Source of the DNA: Apostichopus japonicus
Taxonomy: Eukaryota; Echinodermata; Holothuroidea; Aspidochirotida; Stichopodidae
Reading direction: 5' to 3'
Length of the DNA stretch: 64,000 nt
Assembly (NCBI RefSeq): GCF_037975245.1
Contig: NC_092568.1
Span: 38,156,501 to 38,220,500, forward strand
A program made the translations under genes and the position numbers. Shown in pieces: positions 37,022 to 50,190 of the stretch (its first letter is position 1; the number at the start of each line of letters is the position of its first letter). The notes under the pieces were generated by a model, which searched no databases, was not told the origin of the DNA, and saw only the letters and a program-made list of their open reading frames with translations.

Positions 37022-37753
37022 ATTAGAAAGATGAAATTTAAGCTTTTTATACCCGCCCGCCCCGAGACTTATTTTGCAAAGTTGAATATTCAACTCTAGA
37101 CCACCTATATGGTTACTTATCCCATTAAACTAAACAATGTACATTGTGTTATATGACTTGAGAAGCTATATGGTAGCATATACGCCCGGATATGATTGCC
37201 CCGATGACTGACGCACGCACGCACACTCACCGTACTGAGAGTCTGAAGCTAGCTACGTTCGTCCGACTTGTGAACAAACCTCTTAACATAGTGTTCGTAC
37301 GCTGCTCATGGGAAGCCTAAAGTGGTCTAAAATTGCCTCAATCGACCTAATTTCTGCATCACATTTACTTCCCTTTGTGTACTCCGACATCCAAGCCACA
37401 AAAAACGAGAGATTTTGTTTGAGAACATATCAAGAAAGATGTTCTCCTGTTTCTTTTCGGCACTTTTCCTGAGGGAGAACACTCGTGCAGCGTGCATGCA
37501 TGCGGAATGATATATAGCCCTAATGATACACTTGTCTCGAATTAAAGGGAGCTGGAGAAAAACTTGTGATTGCAATGACAGGACACAACAATAGTGGTAT
37601 ATCATGGCAAGTCAATGTCTTCAACGGTGGTGGTGGTGGGGGGGGGGGGTTGGGAGGGGGAAAAACTTTTCATAACAATGACAGGATAAAACAATAGTGA
37701 CAAAGAAATAAAGAAAGAAAGGGGTGCGGTTGTGGGTGAGGAAAAATGAAAAA

Positions 37754-37871
37754 GTCTACGGCACCTAGTATTCCCAGGCGGTCACCCATCCAAGTACTGA
37801 CTAGGCTCGACGCTGCTTGACTTCGGTGATCGGACGAGAACCGGTATATTCAACGTGATATGGTCGTAGAC
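37754..37871 (-). rRNA. 5S: 5S ribosomal RNA (minus copy 42)
   Basis: Intact 118-nt core, two-T marker. Next copy starts 850 bp to the right. Confidence 0.96.
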
Positions 37872-38603
37872 ATTAGAAAGATGAAATTTAAGCTTTTTAT
37901 ACCCGCCCGCCCCGAGACTTATTTTGCAAAGTTGAATATTCAACTCTAGACCACCTATATGGTTACTTATCCCATTAAACTAAACAATGTACATTGTGTT
38001 ATATGACTTGAGAAGCTATATGGTAGCATATACGCCCGGATATGATTGCCCCGATGACTGACGCACGCACGCACACTCACCGTACTGAGAGTCTGAAGCT
38101 AGCTACGTTCGTCCGACTTGTGAACAAACCTCTTAACATAGTGTTCGTACGCTGCTCATGGGAAGCCTAAAGTGGTCTAAAATTGCCTCAATCGACCTAA
38201 TTTCTGCATCACATTTACTTCCCTTTGTGTACTCCGACATCCAAGCCACAAAAAACGAGAGATTTTGTTTGAGAACATATCAAGAAAGATGTTCTCCTGT
38301 TTCTTTTCGGCACTTTTCCTGAGGGAGAACACTCGTGCAGCGTGCATGCATGCGGAATGATATATAGCCCTAATGATACACTTGTCTCGAATTAAAGGGA
38401 GCTGGAGAAAAACTTGTGATTGCAATGACAGGACACAACAATAGTGGTATATCATGGCAAGTCAATGTCTTCAACGGTGGTGGTGGTGGGGGGGGGGGGT
38501 TGGGAGGGGGAAAAACTTTTCATAACAATGACAGGATAAAACAATAGTGACAAAGAAATAAAGAAAGAAAGGGGTGCGGTTGTGGGTGAGGAAAAATGAA
38601 AAA

Positions 38604-38721
38604 GTCTACGGCACCTAGTATTCCCAGGCGGTCACCCATCCAAGTACTGACTAGGCTCGACGCTGCTTGACTTCGGTGATCGGACGAGAACCGGTATATT
38701 CAACGTGATATGGTCGTAGAC
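38604..38721 (-). rRNA. 5S: 5S ribosomal RNA (minus copy 43)
   Basis: Intact 118-nt core, two-T marker. Next copy starts 855 bp on. Confidence 0.96.
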
Positions 38722-39458
38722 ATTAGAAAGATGAAATTTAAGCTTTTTATACCCGCCCGCCCCGAGACTTATTTTGCAAAGTTGAATATTCAACTCTAGA
38801 CCACCTATATGGTTACTTATCCCATTAAACTAAACAATGTACATTGTGTTATATGACTTGAGAAGCTATATGGTAGCATATACGCCCGGATATGATTGCC
38901 CCGATGACTGACGCACGCACGCACACTCACCGTACTGAGAGTCTGAAGCTAGCTACGTTCGTCCGACTTGTGAACAAACCTCTTAACATAGTGTTCGTAC
39001 GCTGCTCATGGGAAGCCTAAAGTGGTCTAAAATTGCCTCAATCGACCTAATTTCTGCATCACATTTACTTCCCTTTGTGTACTCCGACATCCAAGCCACA
39101 AAAAACGAGAGATTTTGTTTGAGAACATATCAAGAAAGATGTTCTCCTGTTTCTTTTCGGCACTTTTCCTGAGGGAGAACACTCGTGCAGCGTGCATGCA
39201 TGCGGAATGATATATAGCCCTAATGATACACTTGTCTCGAATTAAAGGGAGCTGGAGAAAAACTTGTGATTGCAATGACAGGACACAACAATAGTGGTAT
39301 ATCATGGCAAGTCAATGTCTTCAACGGTGGTGGTGGTGGGGGGGGGGGGGGGGGTTGGGAGGGGGAAAAACTTTTCATAACAATGACAGGATAAAACAAT
39401 AGTGACAAAGAAATAAAGAAAGAAAGGGGTGCGGTTGTGGGTGAGGAAAAATGAAAAA

Positions 39459-39576
39459 GTCTACGGCACCTAGTATTCCCAGGCGGTCACCCATCCAAGT
39501 ACTGACTAGGCTCGACGCTGCTTGACTTCGGTGATCGGACGAGAACCGGTATATTCAACGTGATATGGTCGTAGAC
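39459..39576 (-). rRNA. 5S: 5S ribosomal RNA (minus copy 44)
   Basis: Intact 118-nt core, two-T marker. Next copy 856 bp on, with a long G-run near 40200. Confidence 0.96.
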
Positions 39577-40314
39577 ATTAGAAAGATGAAATTTAAGCTT
39601 TTTATACCCGCCCGCCCCGAGACTTATTTTGCAAAGTTGAATATTCAACTCTAGACCACCTATATGGTTACTTATCCCATTAAACTAAACAATGTACATT
39701 GTGTTATATGACTTGAGAAGCTATATGGTAGCATATACGCCCGGATATGATTGCCCCGATGACTGACGCACGCACGCACACTCACCGTACTGAGAGTCTG
39801 AAGCTAGCTACGTTCGTCCGACTTGTGAACAAACCTCTTAACATAGTGTTCGTACGCTGCTCATGGGAAGCCTAAAGTGGTCTAAAATTGCCTCAATCGA
39901 CCTAATTTCTGCATCACATTTACTTCCCTTTGTGTACTCCGACATCCAAGCCACAAAAAACGAGAGATTTTGTTTGAGAACATATCAAGAAAGATGTTCT
40001 CCTGTTTCTTTTCGGCACTTTTCCTGAGGGAGAACACTCGTGCAGCGTGCATGCATGCGGAATGATATATAGCCCTAATGATACACTTGTCTCGAATTAA
40101 AGGGAGCTGGAGAAAAACTTGTGATTGCAATGACAGGACACAACAATAGTGGTATATCATGGCAAGTCAATGTCTTCAACGGTGGTGGTGGTGGGGGGGG
40201 GGGGGGGGGGGTTGGGAGGGGAAAAACTTTTCATAACAATGACAGGATAAAACAATAGTGACAAAGAAATAAAGAAAGAAAGGGGTGCGGTTGTGGGTGA
40301 GGAAAAATGAAAAA

Positions 40315-40432
40315 GTCTACGGCACCTAGTATTCCCAGGCGGTCACCCATCCAAGTACTGACTAGGCTCGACGCTGCTTGACTTCGGTGATCGGACGAGA
40401 ACCGGTATATTCAACGTGATATGGTCGTAGAC
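40315..40432 (-). rRNA. 5S: 5S ribosomal RNA (minus copy 45)
   Basis: Intact 118-nt core, two-T marker. Next copy starts 853 bp on. Confidence 0.96.
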
Positions 40433-41167
40433 ATTAGAAAGATGAAATTTAAGCTTTTTATACCCGCCCGCCCCGAGACTTATTTTGCAAAGTTGAATAT
40501 TCAACTCTAGACCACCTATATGGTTACTTATCCCATTAAACTAAACAATGTACATTGTGTTATATGACTTGAGAAGCTATATGGTAGCATATACGCCCGG
40601 ATATGATTGCCCCGATGACTGACGCACGCACGCACACTCACCGTACTGAGAGTCTGAAGCTAGCTACGTTCGTCCGACTTGTGAACAAACCTCTTAACAT
40701 AGTGTTCGTACGCTGCTCATGGGAAGCCTAAAGTGGTCTAAAATTGCCTCAATCGACCTAATTTCTGCATCACATTTACTTCCCTTTGTGTACTCCGACA
40801 TCCAAGCCACAAAAAACGAGAGATTTTGTTTGAGAACATATCAAGAAAGATGTTCTCCTGTTTCTTTTCGGCACTTTTCCTGAGGGAGAACACTCGTGCA
40901 GCGTGCATGCATGCGGAATGATATATAGCCCTAATGATACACTTGTCTCGAATTAAAGGGAGCTGGAGAAAAACTTGTGATTGCAATGACAGGACACAAC
41001 AATAGTGGTATATCATGGCAAGTCAATGTCTTCAACGGTGGTGGTGGTGGGGGGGGGGGGGGTTGGGAGGGGGGAAAAACTTTTCATAACAATGACAGGA
41101 TAAAACAATAGTGACAAAGAAATAAAGAAAGAAAGGGGTGCGGTTGTGGGTGAGGAAAAATGAAAAA

Positions 41168-41285
41168 GTCTACGGCACCTAGTATTCCCAGGCGGTCACC
41201 CATCCAAGTACTGACTAGGCTCGACGCTGCTTGACTTCGGTGATCGGACGAGAACCGGTATATTCAACGTGATATGGTCGTAGAC
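41168..41285 (-). rRNA. 5S: 5S ribosomal RNA (minus copy 46)
   Basis: Intact 118-nt core, two-T marker. Next copy 848 bp on; one C is missing in the spacer at about 41731. Confidence 0.96.
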
Positions 41286-42015
41286 ATTAGAAAGATGAAA
41301 TTTAAGCTTTTTATACCCGCCCGCCCCGAGACTTATTTTGCAAAGTTGAATATTCAACTCTAGACCACCTATATGGTTACTTATCCCATTAAACTAAACA
41401 ATGTACATTGTGTTATATGACTTGAGAAGCTATATGGTAGCATATACGCCCGGATATGATTGCCCCGATGACTGACGCACGCACGCACACTCACCGTACT
41501 GAGAGTCTGAAGCTAGCTACGTTCGTCCGACTTGTGAACAAACCTCTTAACATAGTGTTCGTACGCTGCTCATGGGAAGCCTAAAGTGGTCTAAAATTGC
41601 CTCAATCGACCTAATTTCTGCATCACATTTACTTCCCTTTGTGTACTCCGACATCCAAGCCACAAAAAACGAGAGATTTTGTTTGAGAACATATCAAGAA
41701 AGATGTTCTCCTGTTTCTTTTCGGCACTTTTCTGAGGGAGAACACTCGTGCAGCGTGCATGCATGCGGAATGATATATAGCCCTAATGATACACTTGTCT
41801 CGAATTAAAGGGAGCTGGAGAAAAACTTGTGATTGCAATGACAGGACACAACAATAGTGGTATATCATGGCAAGTCAATGTCTTCAACGGTGGTGGTGGT
41901 GGGGGGGGGGGTTGGGAGGGGGAAAAACTTTTCATAACAATGACAGGATAAAACAATAGTGACAAAGAAATAAAGAAAGAAAGGGGTGCGGTTGTGGGTG
42001 AGGAAAAATGAAAAA

Positions 42016-42133
42016 GTCTACGGCACCTAGTATTCCCAGGCGGTCACCCATCCAAGTACTGACTAGGCTCGACGCTGCTTGACTTCGGTGATCGGACGAG
42101 AACCGGTATATTCAACGTGATATGGTCGTAGAC
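42016..42133 (-). rRNA. 5S: 5S ribosomal RNA (minus copy 47)
   Basis: Intact 118-nt core, two-T marker. Next copy starts 849 bp to the right. Confidence 0.96.
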
Positions 42134-42864
42134 ATTAGAAAGATGAAATTTAAGCTTTTTATACCCGCCCGCCCCGAGACTTATTTTGCAAAGTTGAATA
42201 TTCAACTCTAGACCACCTATATGGTTACTTATCCCATTAAACTAAACAATGTACATTGTGTTATATGACTTGAGAAGCTATATGGTAGCATATACGCCCG
42301 GATATGATTGCCCCGATGACTGACGCACGCACGCACACTCACCGTACTGAGAGTCTGAAGCTAGCTACGTTCGTCCGACTTGTGAACAAACCTCTTAACA
42401 TAGTGTTCGTACGCTGCTCATGGGAAGCCTAAAGTGGTCTAAAATTGCCTCAATCGACCTAATTTCTGCATCACATTTACTTCCCTTTGTGTACTCCGAC
42501 ATCCAAGCCACAAAAAACGAGAGATTTTGTTTGAGAACATATCAAGAAAGATGTTCTCCTGTTTCTTTTCGGCACTTTTCCTGAGGGAGAACACTCGTGC
42601 AGCGTGCATGCATGCGGAATGATATATAGCCCTAATGATACACTTGTCTCGAATTAAAGGGAGCTGGAGAAAAACTTGTGATTGCAATGACAGGACACAA
42701 CAATAGTGGTATATCATGGCAAGTCAATGTCTTCAACGGTGGTGGTGGTGGGGGGGGGGGTTGGGAGGGGGAAAAACTTTTCATAACAATGACAGGATAA
42801 AACAATAGTGACAAAGAAATAAAGAAAGAAAGGGGTGCGGTTGTGGGTGAGGAAAAATGAAAAA

Positions 42865-42982
42865 GTCTACGGCACCTAGTATTCCCAGGCGGTCACCCAT
42901 CCAAGTACTGACTAGGCTCGACGCTGCTTGACTTCGGTGATCGGACGAGAACCGGTATATTCAACGTGATATGGTCGTAGAC
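42865..42982 (-). rRNA. 5S: 5S ribosomal RNA (minus copy 48)
   Basis: Intact 118-nt core, two-T marker. Next copy 847 bp on; the spacer between has several changes close together at about 43364 and 43437-43446 (GAACTCGCTGCAG in place of GAACACTCGTGCAG). Confidence 0.96.
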
Positions 42983-43711
42983 ATTAGAAAGATGAAATTT
43001 AAGCTTTTTATACCCGCCCGCCCCGAGACTTATTTTGCAAAGTTGAATATTCAACTCTAGACCACCTATATGGTTACTTATCCCATTAAACTAAACAATG
43101 TACATTGTGTTATATGACTTGAGAAGCTATATGGTAGCATATACGCCCGGATATGATTGCCCCGATGACTGACGCACGCACGCACACTCACCGTACTGAG
43201 AGTCTGAAGCTAGCTACGTTCGTCCGACTTGTGAACAAACCTCTTAACATAGTGTTCGTACGCTGCTCATGGGAAGCCTAAAGTGGTCTAAAATTGCCTC
43301 AATCGACCTAATTTCTGCATCACATTTACTTCCCTTTGTGTACTCCGACATCCAAGCCACAAAAACGAGAGATTTTGTTTGAGAACATATCAAGAAAGAT
43401 GTTCTCCTGTTTCTTTTCGGCACTTTTCCTGAGGGAGAACTCGCTGCAGCGTGCATGCATGCGGAATGATATATAGCCCTAATGATACACTTGTCTCGAA
43501 TTAAAGGGAGCTGGAGAAAAACTTGTGATTGCAATGACAGGACACAACAATAGTGGTATATCATGGCAAGTCAATGTCTTCAACGGTGGTGGTGGTGGGG
43601 GGGGGGGTTGGGAGGGGGAAAAACTTTTCATAACAATGACAGGATAAAACAATAGTGACAAAGAAATAAAGAAAGAAAGGGGTGCGGTTGTGGGTGAGGA
43701 AAAATGAAAAA

Positions 43712-43829
43712 GTCTACGGCACCTAGTATTCCCAGGCGGTCACCCATCCAAGTACTGACTAGGCTCGACGCTGCTTGACTTCGGTGATCGGACGAGAACC
43801 GGTATATTCAACGTGATATGGTCGTAGAC
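43712..43829 (-). rRNA. 5S: 5S ribosomal RNA (minus copy 49)
   Basis: Intact 118-nt core, two-T marker. Next copy starts 850 bp to the right. Confidence 0.96.
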
Positions 43830-44561
43830 ATTAGAAAGATGAAATTTAAGCTTTTTATACCCGCCCGCCCCGAGACTTATTTTGCAAAGTTGAATATTCA
43901 ACTCTAGACCACCTATATGGTTACTTATCCCATTAAACTAAACAATGTACATTGTGTTATATGACTTGAGAAGCTATATGGTAGCATATACGCCCGGATA
44001 TGATTGCCCCGATGACTGACGCACGCACGCACACTCACCGTACTGAGAGTCTGAAGCTAGCTACGTTCGTCCGACTTGTGAACAAACCTCTTAACATAGT
44101 GTTCGTACGCTGCTCATGGGAAGCCTAAAGTGGTCTAAAATTGCCTCAATCGACCTAATTTCTGCATCACATTTACTTCCCTTTGTGTACTCCGACATCC
44201 AAGCCACAAAAAACGAGAGATTTTGTTTGAGAACATATCAAGAAAGATGTTCTCCTGTTTCTTTTCGGCACTTTTCCTGAGGGAGAACACTCGTGCAGCG
44301 TGCATGCATGCGGAATGATATATAGCCCTAATGATACACTTGTCTCGAATTAAAGGGAGCTGGAGAAAAACTTGTGATTGCAATGACAGGACACAACAAT
44401 AGTGGTATATCATGGCAAGTCAATGTCTTCAACGGTGGTGGTGGTGGGGGGGGGGGGTTGGGAGGGGGAAAAACTTTTCATAACAATGACAGGATAAAAC
44501 AATAGTGACAAAGAAATAAAGAAAGAAAGGGGTGCGGTTGTGGGTGAGGAAAAATGAAAAA

Positions 44562-44679
44562 GTCTACGGCACCTAGTATTCCCAGGCGGTCACCCATCCA
44601 AGTACTGACTAGGCTCGACGCTGCTTGACTTCGGTGATCGGACGAGAACCGGTATATTCAACGTGATATGGTCGTAGAC
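44562..44679 (-). rRNA. 5S: 5S ribosomal RNA (minus copy 50)
   Basis: Intact 118-nt core, two-T marker; the GC-rich block upstream of its TATA box lacks one base (44711-44721). Next copy 848 bp on. Confidence 0.96.
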
Positions 44680-45409
44680 ATTAGAAAGATGAAATTTAAG
44701 CTTTTTATACCCGCCGCCCCGAGACTTATTTTGCAAAGTTGAATATTCAACTCTAGACCACCTATATGGTTACTTATCCCATTAAACTAAACAATGTACA
44801 TTGTGTTATATGACTTGAGAAGCTATATGGTAGCATATACGCCCGGATATGATTGCCCCGATGACTGACGCACGCACGCACACTCACCGTACTGAGAGTC
44901 TGAAGCTAGCTACGTTCGTCCGACTTGTGAACAAACCTCTTAACATAGTGTTCGTACGCTGCTCATGGGAAGCCTAAAGTGGTCTAAAATTGCCTCAATC
45001 GACCTAATTTCTGCATCACATTTACTTCCCTTTGTGTACTCCGACATCCAAGCCACAAAAAACGAGAGATTTTGTTTGAGAACATATCAAGAAAGATGTT
45101 CTCCTGTTTCTTTTCGGCACTTTTCCTGAGGGAGAACACTCGTGCAGCGTGCATGCATGCGGAATGATATATAGCCCTAATGATACACTTGTCTCGAATT
45201 AAAGGGAGCTGGAGAAAAACTTGTGATTGCAATGACAGGACACAACAATAGTGGTATATCATGGCAAGTCAATGTCTTCAACGGTGGTGGTGGTGGGGGG
45301 GGGGGTTGGGAGGGGGAAAAACTTTTCATAACAATGACAGGATAAAACAATAGTGACAAAGAAATAAAGAAAGAAAGGGGTGCGGTTGTGGGTGAGGAAA
45401 AATGAAAAA

Positions 45410-45527
45410 GTCTACGGCACCTAGTATTCCCAGGCGGTCACCCATCCAAGTACTGACTAGGCTCGACGCTGCTTGACTTCGGTGATCGGACGAGAACCGG
45501 TATATTCAACGTGATATGGTCGTAGAC
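45410..45527 (-). rRNA. 5S: 5S ribosomal RNA (minus copy 51)
   Basis: Intact 118-nt core, two-T marker. Next copy starts 850 bp to the right. Confidence 0.96.
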
Positions 45528-46259
45528 ATTAGAAAGATGAAATTTAAGCTTTTTATACCCGCCCGCCCCGAGACTTATTTTGCAAAGTTGAATATTCAAC
45601 TCTAGACCACCTATATGGTTACTTATCCCATTAAACTAAACAATGTACATTGTGTTATATGACTTGAGAAGCTATATGGTAGCATATACGCCCGGATATG
45701 ATTGCCCCGATGACTGACGCACGCACGCACACTCACCGTACTGAGAGTCTGAAGCTAGCTACGTTCGTCCGACTTGTGAACAAACCTCTTAACATAGTGT
45801 TCGTACGCTGCTCATGGGAAGCCTAAAGTGGTCTAAAATTGCCTCAATCGACCTAATTTCTGCATCACATTTACTTCCCTTTGTGTACTCCGACATCCAA
45901 GCCACAAAAAACGAGAGATTTTGTTTGAGAACATATCAAGAAAGATGTTCTCCTGTTTCTTTTCGGCACTTTTCCTGAGGGAGAACACTCGTGCAGCGTG
46001 CATGCATGCGGAATGATATATAGCCCTAATGATACACTTGTCTCGAATTAAAGGGAGCTGGAGAAAAACTTGTGATTGCAATGACAGGACACAACAATAG
46101 TGGTATATCATGGCAAGTCAATGTCTTCAACGGTGGTGGTGGTGGGGGGGGGGGGTTGGGAGGGGGAAAAACTTTTCATAACAATGACAGGATAAAACAA
46201 TAGTGACAAAGAAATAAAGAAAGAAAGGGGTGCGGTTGTGGGTGAGGAAAAATGAAAAA

Positions 46260-46377
46260 GTCTACGGCACCTAGTATTCCCAGGCGGTCACCCATCCAAG
46301 TACTGACTAGGCTCGACGCTGCTTGACTTCGGTGATCGGACGAGAACCGGTATATTCAACGTGATATGGTCGTAGAC
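46260..46377 (-). rRNA. 5S: 5S ribosomal RNA (minus copy 52)
   Basis: Intact 118-nt core, two-T marker. Next copy starts 850 bp to the right. Confidence 0.96.
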
Positions 46378-47109
46378 ATTAGAAAGATGAAATTTAAGCT
46401 TTTTATACCCGCCCGCCCCGAGACTTATTTTGCAAAGTTGAATATTCAACTCTAGACCACCTATATGGTTACTTATCCCATTAAACTAAACAATGTACAT
46501 TGTGTTATATGACTTGAGAAGCTATATGGTAGCATATACGCCCGGATATGATTGCCCCGATGACTGACGCACGCACGCACACTCACCGTACTGAGAGTCT
46601 GAAGCTAGCTACGTTCGTCCGACTTGTGAACAAACCTCTTAACATAGTGTTCGTACGCTGCTCATGGGAAGCCTAAAGTGGTCTAAAATTGCCTCAATCG
46701 ACCTAATTTCTGCATCACATTTACTTCCCTTTGTGTACTCCGACATCCAAGCCACAAAAAACGAGAGATTTTGTTTGAGAACATATCAAGAAAGATGTTC
46801 TCCTGTTTCTTTTCGGCACTTTTCCTGAGGGAGAACACTCGTGCAGCGTGCATGCATGCGGAATGATATATAGCCCTAATGATACACTTGTCTCGAATTA
46901 AAGGGAGCTGGAGAAAAACTTGTGATTGCAATGACAGGACACAACAATAGTGGTATATCATGGCAAGTCAATGTCTTCAACGGTGGTGGTGGTGGGGGGG
47001 GGGGGTTGGGAGGGGGAAAAACTTTTCATAACAATGACAGGATAAAACAATAGTGACAAAGAAATAAAGAAAGAAAGGGGTGCGGTTGTGGGTGAGGAAA
47101 AATGAAAAA

Positions 47110-47227
47110 GTCTACGGCACCTAGTATTCCCAGGCGGTCACCCATCCAAGTACTGACTAGGCTCGACGCTGCTTGACTTCGGTGATCGGACGAGAACCGG
47201 TATATTCAACGTGATATGGTCGTAGAC
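47110..47227 (-). rRNA. 5S: 5S ribosomal RNA (minus copy 53)
   Basis: Intact 118-nt core, two-T marker. Next copy starts 851 bp to the right. Confidence 0.96.
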
Positions 47228-47960
47228 ATTAGAAAGATGAAATTTAAGCTTTTTATACCCGCCCGCCCCGAGACTTATTTTGCAAAGTTGAATATTCAAC
47301 TCTAGACCACCTATATGGTTACTTATCCCATTAAACTAAACAATGTACATTGTGTTATATGACTTGAGAAGCTATATGGTAGCATATACGCCCGGATATG
47401 ATTGCCCCGATGACTGACGCACGCACGCACACTCACCGTACTGAGAGTCTGAAGCTAGCTACGTTCGTCCGACTTGTGAACAAACCTCTTAACATAGTGT
47501 TCGTACGCTGCTCATGGGAAGCCTAAAGTGGTCTAAAATTGCCTCAATCGACCTAATTTCTGCATCACATTTACTTCCCTTTGTGTACTCCGACATCCAA
47601 GCCACAAAAAACGAGAGATTTTGTTTGAGAACATATCAAGAAAGATGTTCTCCTGTTTCTTTTCGGCACTTTTCCTGAGGGAGAACACTCGTGCAGCGTG
47701 CATGCATGCGGAATGATATATAGCCCTAATGATACACTTGTCTCGAATTAAAGGGAGCTGGAGAAAAACTTGTGATTGCAATGACAGGACACAACAATAG
47801 TGGTATATCATGGCAAGTCAATGTCTTCAACGGTGGTGGTGGTGGGGGGGGGGGGGTTGGGAGGGGGAAAAACTTTTCATAACAATGACAGGATAAAACA
47901 ATAGTGACAAAGAAATAAAGAAAGAAAGGGGTGCGGTTGTGGGTGAGGAAAAATGAAAAA

Positions 47961-48078
47961 GTCTACGGCACCTAGTATTCCCAGGCGGTCACCCATCCAA
48001 GTACTGACTAGGCTCGACGCTGCTTGACTTCGGTGATCGGACGAGAACCGGTATATTCAACGTGATATGGTCGTAGAC
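47961..48078 (-). rRNA. 5S: 5S ribosomal RNA (minus copy 54, last of the block)
   Basis: Intact 118-nt core, two-T marker. About 310 bp of its upstream spacer follow before the N gap where the array changes direction. Confidence 0.96.
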
Positions 48079-48391
48079 ATTAGAAAGATGAAATTTAAGC
48101 TTTTTATACCCGCCCGCCCCGAGACTTATTTTGCAAAGTTGAATATTCAACTCTAGACCACCTATATGGTTACTTATCCCATTAAACTAAACAATGTACA
48201 TTGTGTTATATGACTTGAGAAGCTATATGGTAGCATATACGCCCGGATATGATTGCCCCGATGACTGACGCACGCACGCACACTCACCGTACTGAGAGTC
48301 TGAAGCTAGCTACGTTCGTCCGACTTGTGAACAAACCTCTTAACATAGTGTTCGTACGCTGCTCATGGGAAGCCTAAAGTGGTCTAAAATT

Positions 48392-48491
48392 NNNNNNNNN
48401 NNNNNNNNNNNNNNNNNNNNNNNNNNNNNNNNNNNNNNNNNNNNNNNNNNNNNNNNNNNNNNNNNNNNNNNNNNNNNNNNNNNNNNNNNNN
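48392..48491. other. assembly gap of exactly 100 N at the array direction switch
   Basis: Left flank is spacer of the minus-strand block (ending GTCTAAAATT). Right flank is 3' spacer of the plus-strand block (starting TCACCCACAACC). The fixed N count marks a scaffold join of unknown length, so the joint itself is not sequenced. Confidence 0.97.
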
Positions 48492-49214
48492 TCACCCACA
48501 ACCGCACCCCTTTCTTTCTTTATTTCTTTGTCACTATTGTTTTATCCTGTCATTGTTATGAAAAGTTTTTCCCCCTCCCAAACCCCCCCCCCCCCCCCAC
48601 CACCACCACCGTTGAAGACATTGACTTGCCATGATATACCACTATTGTTGTGTCCTGTCATTGCAATCACAAGTTTTTCTCCAGCTCCCTTTAATTCGAG
48701 ACAAGTGTATCATTAGGGCTATATATCATTCCGCATGCATGCACGCTGCACGAGTGTTCTCCCTCAGGAAAAGTGCCGAAAAGAAACAGGAGAACATCTT
48801 TCTTGATATGTTCTCAAACAAAATCTCTCGTTTTTTGTGGCTTGGATGTCGGAGTACACAAAGGGAAGTAAATGTGATGCAGAAATTAGGTCGATTGAGG
48901 CAATTTTAGACCACTTTAGGCTTCCCATGAGCAGCGTACGAACACTATGTTAAGAGGTTTGTTCACAAGTCGGACGAACGTAGCTAGCTTCAGACTCTCA
49001 GTACGGTGAGTGTGCGTGCGTGCGTCAGTCATCGGGGCAATCATATCCGGGCGTATATGCTACCATATAGCTTCTCAAGTCATATAACACAATGTACATT
49101 GTTTAGTTTAATGGGATAAGTAACCATATAGGTGGTCTAGAGTTGAATATTCAACTTTGCAAAATAAGTCTCGGGGCGGGCGGGTATAAAAAGCTTAAAT
49201 TTCATCTTTCTAAT

Positions 49215-49333
49215 GTCTACGACCATATCACGTTGAATATACCGGTTCTCGTCCGATCACCGAAGTCCAAGCAGCGTCGAGCCTAGTCAGTACTTGGATG
49301 GGTGACCGCCTGGGAATACTAGGTGCCGTAGAC
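49215..49333 (+). rRNA. 5S: 5S ribosomal RNA (plus copy 1, one-base insertion)
   Basis: Core of 119 nt with an extra C at nt 53 (AAGTCCAAGC), in the box A region. First gene right of the direction switch. Variant or error. Next copy 858 bp on. Confidence 0.88.
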
Positions 49334-50072
49334 TTTTTCATTTTTCCTCACCCACAACCGCACCCCTTTCTTTCTTTATTTCTTTGTCACTATTGTTTTA
49401 TCCTGTCATTGTTATGAAAAGTTTTTCCCCCTCCCAAACCCCCCCCCCCCCCCCCCACCACCACCACCGTTGAAGACATTGACTTGCCATGATATACCAC
49501 TATTGTTGTGTCCTGTCATTGCAATCACAAGTTTTTCTCCAGCTCCCTTTAATTCGAGACAAGTGTATCATTAGGGCTATATATCATTCCGCATGCATGC
49601 ACGCTGCACGAGTGTTCTCCCTCAGGAAAAGTGCCGAAAAGAAACAGGAGAACATCTTTCTTGATATGTTCTCAAACAAAATCTCTCGTTTTTTGTGGCT
49701 TGGATGTCGGAGTACACAAAGGGAAGTAAATGTGATGCAGAAATTAGGTCGATTGAGGCAATTTTAGACCACTTTAGGCTTCCCATGAGCAGCGTACGAA
49801 CACTATGTTAAGAGGTTTGTTCACAAGTCGGACGAACGTAGCTAGCTTCAGACTCTCAGTACGGTGAGTGTGCGTGCGTGCGTCAGTCATCGGGGCAATC
49901 ATATCCGGGCGTATATGCTACCATATAGCTTCTCAAGTCATATAACACAATGTACATTGTTTAGTTTAATGGGATAAGTAACCATATAGGTGGTCTAGAG
50001 TTGAATATTCAACTTTGCAAAATAAGTCTCGGGGCGGGCGGGTATAAAAAGCTTAAATTTCATCTTTCTAAT

Positions 50073-50190
50073 GTCTACGACCATATCACGTTGAATATAC
50101 CGGTTCTCGTCCGATCACCGAAGTCAAGCAGCGTCGAGCCTAGTCAGTACTTGGATGGGTGACCGCCTGGGAATACTAGGTGCCGTAGAC
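50073..50190 (+). rRNA. 5S: 5S ribosomal RNA (plus copy 2)
   Basis: Intact 118-nt core. Next copy starts 853 bp on. Confidence 0.96.

Larger units (their letters stand above)
1..48391 (-). repeat. 5S rDNA tandem array, minus-strand block (54 gene copies)
   Basis: Head-to-tail repeat of a unit of about 851 bp, each with one 5S gene transcribed leftwards. The window opens inside a spacer (1-568 holds spacer only) and the block ends in a spacer at the N gap. Units look identical by eye apart from the length of a G homopolymer, a TT/TTT marker next to it, and scattered 1-2 base indels. The block is interrupted by a DNA transposon at about 8617-9862, a LINE at 14682-15783 and an N gap at 17010-17109. 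Near-identity across 48 kb is what concerted evolution of 5S arrays produces. Each spacer of about 730 bp carries no recognisable gene; its parts are annotated once, in the plus-strand unit at 62007-62857. Confidence 0.97.
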
